A DNA stretch of 64,000 bases, taken from the NCBI GenBank assembly GCA_963803735.1, contig CAWDNV010000016.1, forward strand, positions 62,001-126,000. The letters are read 5' to 3'. This document shows, in pieces, positions 18,653 through 27,027 of the stretch. Position 1 is the first letter of the stretch, and each line of letters opens with the position of its first letter. This DNA is from Palsa-189 sp963803735. GTDB taxonomy: Bacteria; Acidobacteriota; Terriglobia; Acidiferrales; UBA7541. Position numbers and translations under genes: made by a program. Below the pieces are notes generated by a model, which had not been told where the DNA came from, did not search any database, and saw only the letters and a program-made list of their open reading frames with translations.

Positions 18653-19250
18653 CTAAGCGGTGATAGCCTTCCCGTGATACGCAGCCACAAAGACATCCTG
18701 CACAAATTGTTCAAACGAAGTCGGTGTGCTATTCTCCAGCGAACGCGGCTCCTGCGGAACGAGGACTCCAGCGTTGATAGCCTTAAACATCTCGATGTAC
18801 ACAGCGGCTTTCTTCGACGAAAAACCCATTTGCGTCAAAACCTGCTGCACTTGGTCCCGCGACTGGCCCAGTGCCTTCCGGGACTTGCGCGCCGTAGCTG
18901 CTCAAGTACACCGCGTAGCGCAGGCCGGACTCCTTCACGGCCTTTGCGATCGCATCGCTCTCTCGCTCCTGGTCCTCCCGGGAGGTAATCGGCGGCAACA
19001 ACAAGTATGCCGCACGCGCACCCCTGAAGGCTTTGGCGAGCGCAGCCGCGTCGCTCACGTCGGCCGTCGAAGCTTCCGCGCCTTGGCGGACGAAGCGCTG
19101 CAGTCGCCCCGTGTCGCGTCCCATAACGCGCACCTTCTCGCCCTTCGATAGCAGAAAGTTGGCAATGATCGAGCCGGTGTTCCCGCTCGCTCCCAAAATC
19201 ACGTACATGGCATCCGTTACGCCAGCCGCCTTCTCCTTAAGGCTGTTCAT
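18653..19250 (-). pseudogene. NmrA-like NAD(P)-binding protein, internal deletion with frameshift
   Basis: The N-terminal half (19250 to about 18854) reads MYVILGASGNTGSIIANFLL, VRVMGRDTGRL, ARAAYLLLPPITSREDQ and LSSYGAQVPEGTGPVAG, a normal NmrA/SDR-a Rossmann start with GASGNTG as the dinucleotide motif. At about 18850-18855 the frame shifts, and the next frame gives VLTQMGFSSKKAAVYIEMFK, INAGVLVPQEPRSLENSTPT and SFEQFVQDVFVAAYHGK, the C-terminal end of the same family. Roughly 110 residues expected in between are missing. GGGAG stands before the ATG at 19250. The gene is therefore broken by a deletion; a 155-residue product could still be made. Confidence 0.82.
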
Positions 19251-19439
19251 ATTCGTTTCTCCCTTTTTTAGTTACACCGTTTGGCACTGAAACAAGAGCG
19301 GATTCCATGAGCCCTCCTGAATGTGCTTTCTTTTCGATCAGCGTCGTCTTGCGTGTGGCGTGTTCTGCAAAATTCGAACCTTCCCGTTTTGGAATCGTTG
19401 GCCATCGGTCTCGCATCATGCATTCGCTTGCCGTACGGT

Positions 19440-19841
19440 TCACTTCGTGAACACATCGCCGAACATGGGCCGGCCGCTTTTTGACTGCTCCTGCGTGGCC
19501 TCGTCTTCAATCACATCCCAGTGCTCGACCAGAACGCCATCCTTGATGCGAACGATGTCCGCCGCAATCCAGTTCACCGGCAGGCCGATGCCCGAAAAGC
19601 GCCCGTGAACGATCACGAAATCTCCATTGGCCACGATCGTCCCTGCTTCGTACTTCAGCGTCGGCGGGATGCTCTTGATGAGCTTGAACAGGCCCTCACG
19701 GCCCGGCTCAATATGGGCGCTGTGCTGAATGTAGTTGGGTGACCAATAGCGCTCGGCCGCTGCATAGTCCCGCTTGTTGAAAAGTGTGTCGAAGGCCTTA
19801 AGCACGAGCTCTTTGTTCTTCTCTTCAATCGCCTGATTCAT
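19440..19841 (-). CDS. SnoaL-like (NTF2 fold) protein
   Basis: 133 residues. NKELVLKAFDTLFNKRDYAA, YWSPNYIQHSAHIEPGREGL and ADIVRIKDGVLVEHWDVIED are typical of the SnoaL-like polyketide cyclase/ester-cyclase group common in soil bacteria. The His and Asp of VEHWDVIED sit where catalytic or ligand-binding residues lie in the fold. Cytoplasmic, function unknown. Same strand as and 38 bases downstream of an SDR gene, so probably co-transcribed. Confidence 0.85.
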   Translation of the reverse strand: MNQAIEEKNKELVLKAFDTLFNKRDYAAAERYWSPNYIQHSAHIEPGREGLFKLIKSIPPTLKYEAGTIVANGDFVIVHGRFSGIGLPVNWIAADIVRIKDGVLVEHWDVIEDEATQEQSKSGRPMFGDVFTK

Positions 19842-19879
19842 TTTTATCCTCCGTCCAACGGCTGTGCCATGCGTGAGAG

Positions 19880-20626
19880 TTATCGGGCCGTTTTGCCACC
19901 GTCGACGAGGTAGGAAGCTCCCGTGATGAAGGAGGCCTTGTCGGAGGAAACAAAAACGATAGTTTGAGCAATCTCCTCAGGCTTTCCTACGCGCTTTAGC
20001 GGCACGCTCGAGGCCAAACCAGCCTTTGTTTCTTCGGTTTTCGCAAAGCGATTCAGCATTGGTGTTTCGATTGGTCCGGGGGCAATGACATTCACCCGCA
20101 CGCCCGTCCCGGCCGATTCCAATGCTGCCGACTTTGTGAGCCCCTCCACCGCATGCTTGCTGGCGGAATAAACAGCAGCCCCAGGCGCGCCGGTATGCCC
20201 ATATGTGGAGGATATGTTCACGATGCTGCCGTTTTTTTGTGGCAGCATCACGCGAAGATCGTGCTTCATGCTCAACAACGTGCCGAGCACGTTGGTATCG
20301 AACGTTGCTGCGTAGCTGTCCGCAGTTTGCTCCGTCACTGGGCCGGGCACGCCTTCCGTACCGGCAGTGTTTACGGCGACATCCAGACGGCCAAATCGTT
20401 CCACGGTCTTGTCGATCAAGTTGCGTACGTCTTCTTCGGAGCGCACATCGGCGCGGATGAACTCCGCTTCCGAACCTGCCTTGCGGATTTCACTGACGAG
20501 TTTTTGGCCTTCTTCGTCGCGCCGGCCGGAAACAACAACCTGAGCGCCCTCCTTGGCAAACGCGAGTGCCGTCGCCCGTCCGATGCCTGTCAGTCCTCCT
20601 GTAATCAAAACAACTCGGGTATTCAT
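19880..20626 (-). CDS. Short-chain dehydrogenase/reductase
   Basis: 248 residues, classical SDR. The NAD(P) motif is TGGLTGIG (about residues 8-15), NTAG follows at about 87, and the catalytic YSASK comes after NISSTYGHTGAPGAA. An N-terminal VVSGRRDEEGQKL loop suggests NADP preference. The C-terminal FITGASYLVDGGKTAR is standard. Substrate unknown. Part of the co-directional redox cluster. Confidence 0.92.
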   Translation of the reverse strand: MNTRVVLITGGLTGIGRATALAFAKEGAQVVVSGRRDEEGQKLVSEIRKAGSEAEFIRADVRSEEDVRNLIDKTVERFGRLDVAVNTAGTEGVPGPVTEQTADSYAATFDTNVLGTLLSMKHDLRVMLPQKNGSIVNISSTYGHTGAPGAAVYSASKHAVEGLTKSAALESAGTGVRVNVIAPGPIETPMLNRFAKTEETKAGLASSVPLKRVGKPEEIAQTIVFVSSDKASFITGASYLVDGGKTAR

Positions 20627-20683
20627 TGAATTTCTCCTTGAAGAATTAAGGCGGTTTCTGTGCGAAGTATCCGCCGACTCGGG

Positions 20684-21130
20684 TTAGCGATTCACTGCAC
20701 CAGCCACCGCGTCGGATACGAGTGCTAGGGCTGCTCTCGCGCAATCGACGTCGTTCTGCACTGTGGGCGCCCCGCTCACCCCGATCGCCCCGACAATTTC
20801 TCCGTCCACCTTAATGGGAAACCCTCCACCCCACGCCGCCACACGCGCAAGCGTAGGGAGGCCGGCCAAAAGTGACGGGTCGCCCTGGATAAAGTTGAAA
20901 AAGTCCTGCGTGGAGACGCCAAAGAGAGCTGTGTATGCCTTATTCTGCGCAATCTCAATGGTAGGGATCGAGGCCCCATCCATTCGGCTGAATGCCTTGA
21001 GATTACCGCCGTCATCGAGAATCGCTACGTTCTCGCTAACGCCAAGTTCTCTGGCTTTCGCCACCGCTTTATCCACCATTTTCTGTGCTAACTCAGAAGA
21101 GATGCTGTGTTTCTTCACTACATTAGGCAT
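20684..21130 (-). CDS. GlcG/HbpS-like (DUF336) haem-binding family protein
   Basis: 148 residues from ATG 21130, preceded by GGAAGG. Family blocks are AQKMVDKAVAKARELGV, NVAILDDGGNLKAFSRMDGA, AQNKAYTALFG and VDGEIVGAIGVSGA. HbpS-type members bind haem outside the cell or act in redox sensing; others sit in degradation operons as unassigned accessory proteins. No signal peptide is visible, so this copy is probably cytoplasmic. Located between two SDR genes on the same strand. Confidence 0.85.
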   Translation of the reverse strand: MPNVVKKHSISSELAQKMVDKAVAKARELGVSENVAILDDGGNLKAFSRMDGASIPTIEIAQNKAYTALFGVSTQDFFNFIQGDPSLLAGLPTLARVAAWGGGFPIKVDGEIVGAIGVSGAPTVQNDVDCARAALALVSDAVAGAVNR

Positions 21131-21229
21131 CGGACACCTTCCTCCACTTGATATGTATTGCGTGTTCTCGGACCTGCCTATTCGCTTCAATGACTGCCTG
21201 CATTCGCAACGTGACTTCGTGTGCGTTGG

Positions 21230-21973
21230 TCAGGCATTCATTCCGCCATCCACGGTAAGATTCGCCCCGGTAATGTACGAGGACTCCGGACCGGCGACAA
21301 ACGCGACCAACGCGGCGACCTCATCAACGTGCCCATAGCGGTCGAGTGCTGTAGCGGCCTTCTGCGGTACCGCCCAATCACCCGCGGCGGGATTCAACTC
21401 CGTGTCGATCGGACCCGGTTGCACGTTGTTGACCGTGATACCCCGGTTCCCGACCTCTCTGGACAGCCCCTGACTAAATATCTTCACGGCTCCCTTCGTG
21501 GCCGAGTAGGGCACAAGCCCGGGCGCTATGACACGCTCACCCGCGGCCGAGCCAATCATGATGATGCGACCACCATCATTCATGTGCTTTAGCGCCGCCT
21601 GAGTCGCGACGAATACCCCGCGGACGTTAATGTCGATCACGCGATCCATCTCTTCGAGCGTCGTCTCCTCGAACGTTTTCGGAATGGCCGTGCCGGCATT
21701 GTTCACAAGCACATCAAGTCGGCCGAAGGTTGCCACGGTCTTTTCGACCGCGGCTTCGACGGCGTCAGCATCGGCGGCGTCCGCCTGAATCGCGATCGCC
21801 TTTCGCCCGGCGCGTTCAATCTCCTTGACGACCGACGCGGCCGCGTCTGCACCTTTCGTGTAGGTGATAGCCACGTTTGCTCCGTCCGCGGCGAGACGCT
21901 TAGCGATTGCGGCACCAATACCGCGTGAGCCGCCCGTAACGAGTGCAATCTTTCCTTCCAGTCCGTTAGACAT
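21230..21973 (-). CDS. Short-chain dehydrogenase/reductase (3-oxoacyl-reductase-like)
   Basis: 247 residues, classical SDR: TGGSRGIGAAIAKRL for cofactor binding, NNAG near 90, Ser in IMIGSAAGERV and catalytic YSATKGAV. The C-terminal SSYITGANLTVDGGMNA is standard. GGAGAACAAC-type spacing precedes the ATG at 21973. Distinct from the other SDR of this cluster. Substrate unknown. Confidence 0.92.
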   Translation of the reverse strand: MSNGLEGKIALVTGGSRGIGAAIAKRLAADGANVAITYTKGADAAASVVKEIERAGRKAIAIQADAADADAVEAAVEKTVATFGRLDVLVNNAGTAIPKTFEETTLEEMDRVIDINVRGVFVATQAALKHMNDGGRIIMIGSAAGERVIAPGLVPYSATKGAVKIFSQGLSREVGNRGITVNNVQPGPIDTELNPAAGDWAVPQKAATALDRYGHVDEVAALVAFVAGPESSYITGANLTVDGGMNA

Positions 21974-21991
21974 TGTTGTTCTCCTATTCCC

Positions 21992-22249
21992 TTAATCTTG
22001 TTCTTTGCGGATCCAGTCACGTATGTAAGGCGAGCAGTTGAGGAGTGCGATGCCTTTTGACTCACACATCCCGAAAAACCGAACAGCCTCAACGTCGACC
22101 AAGTTCACTTCCTCCAAGTCCAGCATGATCTTCGATCCGCTCTCCCTAATCTGTTTCTCCAGTTCCGCCAAATGCTCCGCCTGCATTCGCCCAATGAGTC
22201 GAATAGTCGTGCCCCGCACATCCGAATGCTTTTCGATCCTCAAAGTCAT
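21992..22249 (-). CDS. STAS-like small protein
   Basis: 85 residues from ATG 22249; a GTG at 22300 would add 17 residues. The pattern TLRIEKHSDVRGTTIRLIG, LAELEKQIRESGSKIMLDLE and VNLVDVEAVRFFGMCESKGI follows STAS/anti-sigma-factor-antagonist proteins, but the usual phosphorylated Ser after the LDLE strand is replaced by VD (NLVDVEA), so phosphorylation control is unlikely. Sits 18 bases upstream of the SDR gene on the same strand. Confidence 0.68.
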   Translation of the reverse strand: MTLRIEKHSDVRGTTIRLIGRMQAEHLAELEKQIRESGSKIMLDLEEVNLVDVEAVRFFGMCESKGIALLNCSPYIRDWIRKEQD

Positions 22250-22506
22250 GGTGACTTGTCGGGCGTTTCCCGCCCGGATGAAGTGCACTTCCCGCGCCAC
22301 GCGTAATCAGTTGAGACATTGGTGTTTAGCTTTTGGATTCAGGCCGCAATTTCAGCGTTTGCTGAAAATTCAGCATCGCAGCCGGGTCCGGGTCACGTAA
22401 AATCCTGTCGGGTCGGGCGTATCGAAAAAGGCTAGCTACGGTGGAGTGAGAGAGAAGTCTAGGAGCCCGCTTCTATTCGAACTAAGGCCTGAAGACCAGG
22501 CGGAGA

Positions 22507-25197
22507 TTATGAGGTTCTAAAACGATGCCGGTTGATCCCGAGTTTCCTGATCTTGGATTCAAGGGTTTGTCTGGGTATGCCTAGTTTCGCAGCAGCGCCG
22601 TTGGGACCCGAGATCAAGCCCTCAGCCTCGCGCAGGGCGTTTTCAATCATGGCCTTCTCCCGTTCCGCAAGGTCTGCGACCAAGGGGATGGTTGGCGTAG
22701 TCGGATTGGGAGACGCTGGCACGAGCCAGCTTGGATCGACACAAAAGACTTCCCCGTCGCATAGAATCACGGCCCGCTCGACCACATTCTGCAATTCGCG
22801 AATGTTACCTGGCCAGTCATAGTTTTGGAACAAATTCAGCGTGTCTTTGCTTATGCTTCGGATTCTCTTACCGGCCTTCTTGGCGTAGCGGTCCACCAGA
22901 TATTCCACCAACAACGGGATGTCATCAACGCGATCACGAAGTGCCGGCATTTGAATCGGGAAAACGTTCAACCGGTAGAACAAATCCCGACGGAATGCGC
23001 CTTCAGCCACCGCTGCACTTAAATCCCTGTTGGTGGCGGCAAGCACCCGGACGTCTACTGAAATTGTTTGATTTCCACCTACTCGTTCGTATTCCCGCTC
23101 TTGGAGAACCCGCAGCAAAGCGATTTGCGTCTCCGGGGGCAGTTCTCCGATCTCATCCAAAAAAATCGTTCCACCGTCGGCTGATTCGAAGCGTCCCAGG
23201 CGTCTCTGCAGTGCTCCGGTGAAAGAACCTTTTTCGTGTCCGAATAGTTCGGAAGCAATGAGCGTAGGGGGAATCGCCGCGCAGTTGACGCGAATGAACG
23301 CGCGGTTCGCCCGCTTCGACCGATTATGAATCGCACGGGCAATAAGTTCTTTACCGGTTCCCGTCTCACCCTGGATCAGAACCGTCGAATCCGTGGGAGC
23401 TACTCTCGAAACTTGCTCCAACACGTTGCGCAGCGACTCGGAGGAACCAACAATTTCCTCGAACATAGACGAGCGCACGATTTCCTCGCGCAAGGCCACG
23501 GTTTCATTTCTCATGCGGTCTTCGGCACGTTTACGATCGTCGATGTCGGTTCCCGTCGCATACCAACGAATGACTTTTCCGCCCTCGTCCAGTAATGGGT
23601 TGTACCGGATCAGCAACCACCGATACTTGCCATCCTTTCCTAGAGCCCGCTGCTCGTTTTCGAATGGAGCGGTGCCGGAGAGGGCTTCGGGTCGTTCTTC
23701 GCGAAGTCTCTGAATGTCGTCGGGATGGAAAACGCGCGCCCGAAAATCGTCGGCTCGCACGTCGTCCAGAGACAGTCCGGTGTACTCAAGCGCCACGCGA
23801 TTTGCGTAAATGGCTTTCCCGTCGGGATTCACGACGATGATGGTTTGCGGAATAGCATCGGTCATGCGTCGAAGCTCTTCCTCATCCTGACGGAGCTTAG
23901 CTTCAGCGCGCTTTAGGTCCTCAATGTCTGTATCCGTTCCATACCAGTTAACAATGTTGCCCGATTCGTCGCGCAATGGCTCAGCCCGAAACAAGAACCA
24001 TCGATACACTCCGTCGAACCGGCGCAGCCTTCCCTCGACTTCACCCGGCTGGCCAGAGGCCAGAAATCCGAGCCACTTATCTGTTATTTCCTTCAAGTCC
24101 TCCGGGTGAATGGCATCCTGCCATCCCCAGCCGCGAACCGCTTCAAGCGGTAAGCCCGTATATTCGTGCCATCGCCGGTTCCAAAATATTCCCGTACCAT
24201 CCGGCAAGCTACACCAAGCGAGTGTCGGGATCGTGTCGATGATCTTGCGGAGTTTCGTTTCCGAGTTCCGGATGTCCTCAAAGGCGCTTCTCAATGCTTC
24301 CTGCGATCGCTCTCCCTCGATGGCGATTACGGCGATGTGACCCGCACCTTCGATTAATCGCAGATCAGTCTCATTAGGGGTACGAGGCTCCGTATAGGAG
24401 ACGCAGAAGGTGCCAAGAACTTCCTGATTTTTGGAGAGCAGCGGCTGAGACCACGCCGCGCGCAACCCGTAACTTAAAGCAGCGTCGCGAAAATCAACCC
24501 ATAAAGAGTCGGTTGCTATGTCGGAAACGATCACCCGCTGCTTCAGAGATGCAGCAGAGCCGCACGAACCTATAGCAGGGCCAATCTTGAGCGGAGTGAT
24601 GGTCTCAACCCAGCCCTCGGGAAGTCGAGGACCGGCTGCGGGCCGAAGGTACATGCCGTCCGCGTCCATCAGCATCACTGCCGACTTGATGTTAGGACCC
24701 TGAGCATCAATCGTGTCGCACAACCTTTCCAAGATATCTGCGAGGCAAGCCCCGCTCGCAATCATTTCTAAGGTCCGTTTTTCGGCGGCTAGTAGTGCCT
24801 CGGCGCGCTTACGATCCTCAATGTCGGTATTCGTTCCATACCATTTGAAGATGTCGCCGTGATTGTCGCGCACGGGCTCGACACGAAATAGGAACCACCG
24901 ATAGTCTCCGTCGTGCCGGCGCAGGCGTGCTTCAATCTCACCGGCCTCGCCAGAATCCAGCAGGTGCCGCCAAAAATCCATGAGCCTGTCGCGGTCTTCT
25001 GGGTGAAGCGCCTCAGTCCAGCCCCAATCCGATGCCTCTTCTGCAGAGAGGCCGGTGTAATCCAGCCAGCGCCGATTGAGGAATTCAGCGGAGCCGTCGG
25101 GACGAGCGGCCCACGCCAGCGTAGGAATCGCGTCAACTACGAGCCGAATGTCTTGCGCCTGCCGAGGCTGCTCGAAACCCTGCCCAAGGGATGCCAT
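22507..25197 (-). CDS. PAS-GAF-PAS-PAS sigma-54-dependent regulator
   Basis: 896 residues. Order: PAS 1 (about 15-130, IPTLAWAARPDGSAEFLNRR, ending KWYGTNTDIEDRKRAE), GAF (about 135-300, GSCGSAASLKQRVIVSDIAT), PAS 2 (about 310-430), PAS 3 (about 435-555, IPQTIIVVNPDGKAIYANRV), AAA+ (about 575-815) and a Fis-type HTH (855-890). Walker A is GETGTGKE and Walker B GGTIFLDEIGE; the sigma-54 loop reads GSFTGA instead of GAFTGA. The PAS copies are very similar to each other. No histidine kinase part: signals act directly on the activator. It ends the minus-strand redox cluster, whose first gene is another activator of the same class. Confidence 0.93.
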   Translation of the reverse strand: MASLGQGFEQPRQAQDIRLVVDAIPTLAWAARPDGSAEFLNRRWLDYTGLSAEEASDWGWTEALHPEDRDRLMDFWRHLLDSGEAGEIEARLRRHDGDYRWFLFRVEPVRDNHGDIFKWYGTNTDIEDRKRAEALLAAEKRTLEMIASGACLADILERLCDTIDAQGPNIKSAVMLMDADGMYLRPAAGPRLPEGWVETITPLKIGPAIGSCGSAASLKQRVIVSDIATDSLWVDFRDAALSYGLRAAWSQPLLSKNQEVLGTFCVSYTEPRTPNETDLRLIEGAGHIAVIAIEGERSQEALRSAFEDIRNSETKLRKIIDTIPTLAWCSLPDGTGIFWNRRWHEYTGLPLEAVRGWGWQDAIHPEDLKEITDKWLGFLASGQPGEVEGRLRRFDGVYRWFLFRAEPLRDESGNIVNWYGTDTDIEDLKRAEAKLRQDEEELRRMTDAIPQTIIVVNPDGKAIYANRVALEYTGLSLDDVRADDFRARVFHPDDIQRLREERPEALSGTAPFENEQRALGKDGKYRWLLIRYNPLLDEGGKVIRWYATGTDIDDRKRAEDRMRNETVALREEIVRSSMFEEIVGSSESLRNVLEQVSRVAPTDSTVLIQGETGTGKELIARAIHNRSKRANRAFIRVNCAAIPPTLIASELFGHEKGSFTGALQRRLGRFESADGGTIFLDEIGELPPETQIALLRVLQEREYERVGGNQTISVDVRVLAATNRDLSAAVAEGAFRRDLFYRLNVFPIQMPALRDRVDDIPLLVEYLVDRYAKKAGKRIRSISKDTLNLFQNYDWPGNIRELQNVVERAVILCDGEVFCVDPSWLVPASPNPTTPTIPLVADLAEREKAMIENALREAEGLISGPNGAAAKLGIPRQTLESKIRKLGINRHRFRTS

Positions 25198-25350
25198 TTG
25201 CGAATTATAGTCCCAACGCGCAATTCAATCTTCTTCAAGAACTATCGCAGGGTCGACTGAATCCGCGCATTTTGTTTGGACGATTGCGAGTCTATCACCG
25301 ACCCGATCGCCGGAATCCCGCGCTGGAGGTACTCTGGTTGTGATTCCTGC

Positions 25351-25716
25351 TCAAATGCCCGTCGTAGGAAATACGCTCAGTTTTTTCGCCGGCCGTGTCT
25401 CCGCGCCGGAGAGCGCCACTCGGGCGAACGGGACGTAAATGTGTTCTTCGCCGGATATCACACGCAAAAGCCGAAGAACGGATTGGCAAAAACTACAACG
25501 AACGGCGTAAGCAGCTTGAAGGAAAAAGAAGCCGCGCATAATTCGCAGCCAGCCGACAAGCCCAGAAATGCGCGCAGCGAATACGTCAGTCGTGTCGGAA
25601 CGGCGGACCACGGCTCGGCGCACTCGAAACAAGTCCGTGTTGATGGAGTTGGACAGCGTCCGGTGGTTAACGCGCAAGAATATCCCGCCGGGCAGCGGGG
25701 TCGCTGAGTTCAGCAT
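25351..25716 (-). CDS. Possible small protein, unrecognised
   Basis: 121 codons from ATG 25716 with GGAGGAG about 14 bases upstream, which is too far for a strong start. The sequence (MRGFFFLQAAYAVRCSFCQS, SGEEHIYVPFARVALSGAE) has one CxxC and no family I recognise. Third-position base use is only mildly biased. It lies in the spacer just before a repeat cluster. It may be an accidental open frame. Confidence 0.3.
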   Translation of the reverse strand: MLNSATPLPGGIFLRVNHRTLSNSINTDLFRVRRAVVRRSDTTDVFAARISGLVGWLRIMRGFFFLQAAYAVRCSFCQSVLRLLRVISGEEHIYVPFARVALSGAETRPAKKLSVFPTTGI

Positions 25717-25719
25717 TTC

Positions 25720-25848
25720 TACATCAACCGCTCCTCCACGACTTATTCATTCAAACATATCGGGAGTTATCTGCTTTTCTTCCAAGTGGAGACCAACCCA
25801 GGCATTCTCGCACTTCGCGCAGCGCCACAATGCCAGAGGCACCGATGA
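25720..25848. other. Spacer with a CxxCE-type open frame next to the repeat cluster
   Basis: On the reverse strand a short open frame reads LWRCAKCENAWVGLHLEEKQ and ends a few codons later (ITPDMFE, then stop near 25750). Its upstream part lies in the first repeat unit. CAKCE resembles the CQNCE peptides of the repeats, so this may be the remains of a small zinc-ribbon-type gene. No convincing start codon is visible. Confidence 0.35.
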
Positions 25849-26460
25849 AGCCCAAGACGCACAAAAAAGGCTAGGGACCGTCCTGGAGGTGCTAGCTGTG
25901 TGAGGAAGCGGTGCCCTAGCCTTGGCTCTTTTTCCTATCCAGGTTAAAGACTATGGCAGCGGTAACCAAATGCAACTCGTAGTTATTACCGGCTAGGAGC
26001 TCCCAGCGCTGCCCCTAGCCTGTGGTCAACGTTATGAAGGGTAGGTAGGCTATCGCAGCCAGTAAGCAAGTGAAACTCGCAGTTCTGACAGAGGACAAGA
26101 GGAGCGCCATCCCCGCAGCCCGCGGAAAGTGCGCCCCCCTTACGTGCGCGATGTGCGCACTGATTAGAATTATCCGAACAATGCCGCAGGCAGTACTCGC
26201 AGTTCTGACAGAGCTCCAGGAAAGCCCAAGACGCACAAAAAAGGCTAGAGGTCATTGTCCGATGGGTGAAGCGTGACCCCTAGCCCGTGTTTTTCCTATC
26301 CTGACTCAAGACTATGGCAGCGGTGCCCAGATGCAACTCGCAATTATTACAGGGGGGTCCTGAGGCGTGAGAAAGTTACGCTAGGGGCCATTTGGGTACG
26401 CGAAGGGAAGATGCCCCCTAGCCTTTGTGAGCGCTGAGATACCAAGCTATCGCAGCGGTG
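25849..26460. repeat. Cluster of hairpin repeats with reverse-strand CxNCExHL frames
   Basis: Irregular units, each with an inverted repeat ggctaggg...ccctagcc and, about 30-40 bases on, a box like ctatggcagcggt then aactcgcaattattacagg. Hairpin arms: 25869-25876/25914-25921; 25991-25997/26014-26020; 26243-26254/26274-26285; 26380-26391/26411-26422. Boxes start near 25951, 26050, 26312 and 26447; a further degenerate copy ends near 26211. A 25-base string starting gcccaagacgcacaaaaaag occurs unchanged at 25850 and 26224. Read on the reverse strand the boxes give LCQNCEFHL, LCQNCEYCL, CNNCELHLGTAA and NNYELHLVTAA in the same relative frame. The first hairpin, read on the minus strand, ends in TTTTTT and resembles a terminator. 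Confidence 0.8.
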
Positions 26461-26621
26461 GGTAACCTGTGTTTTGTGGTTCGGAGGCCCTACAGGTGCA
26501 GAAAGCTACATACGTGAAATGGACGCAAGTCCCTCCATGCCAGACGCTCTGGTTCGAGGGCGAGTATCCCGAATGCCGTTAGGCGGAACGGTGCCCCAGG
26601 CACCGAGTCTCTCGAGAAACT

Positions 26622-26862
26622 GTATGCCCCCTCGGACAACCAGAAAAAGCCATAGGCCGCGAGTCTCAGATAGAACCATGGTTGGTACTGCACAACCACT
26701 CTGCTTGTTTGCGTCAGAAACCGAAGGGCGTCGCTACGCCAGTGACGATGAACCTGGGGAAAAGCAAAATCACAGCGCCTCATTAGAACGCGGGGCTGGA
26801 TGACGAGAGCTCTTCCAGTCGCAGGGGAGCTATTTTTCTTGACATCCCCCTTTTATAGAACG
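26622..26862. repeat. Long spacer repeat, copy A
   Basis: Core 26623-26708 (tatgccccctcggacaacca ... actctgcttgt) aligns with 31455-31540 at roughly 85 percent identity by eye, and similarity continues weakly to a tail at 26826-26862 (gctatttttcttgaca, cccttttatagaac) that matches the tail of copy B split by the insertion element. No convincing gene is present on either strand. The rest of the 26461-27027 spacer shows nothing recognisable. Confidence 0.75.
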
Positions 26863-27027
26863 GCCTTGTCGGAATGTGGCCAACGCTGAGATGCACACGC
26901 CTGCAGGGTGTAGCACTTTCCCCGTTTGTATAGCCCACCCCTTCAAACCTTCTCCCTCATCTCGGATGGAGATCACCAGCCCGTGAACCCGGATCTCAGC
27001 GGACAATGACCGATTGGATGGTTGCGT

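Noticed and set aside
25276..25707. 143-codon plus-strand frame in the spacer
   Set aside because: Basic, low-complexity composition with no family pattern; likely accidental, opposite an equally uncertain minus-strand frame.
25849..26460. Possible CRISPR array
   Set aside because: Unit length and spacing are irregular, the conserved parts include long hairpins, and no cas genes are near.
26826..26862. ttgaca...ttatag in repeat copy A as a promoter
   Set aside because: The two boxes are only about 8 bases apart, far from the 17 needed for a sigma-70 promoter.
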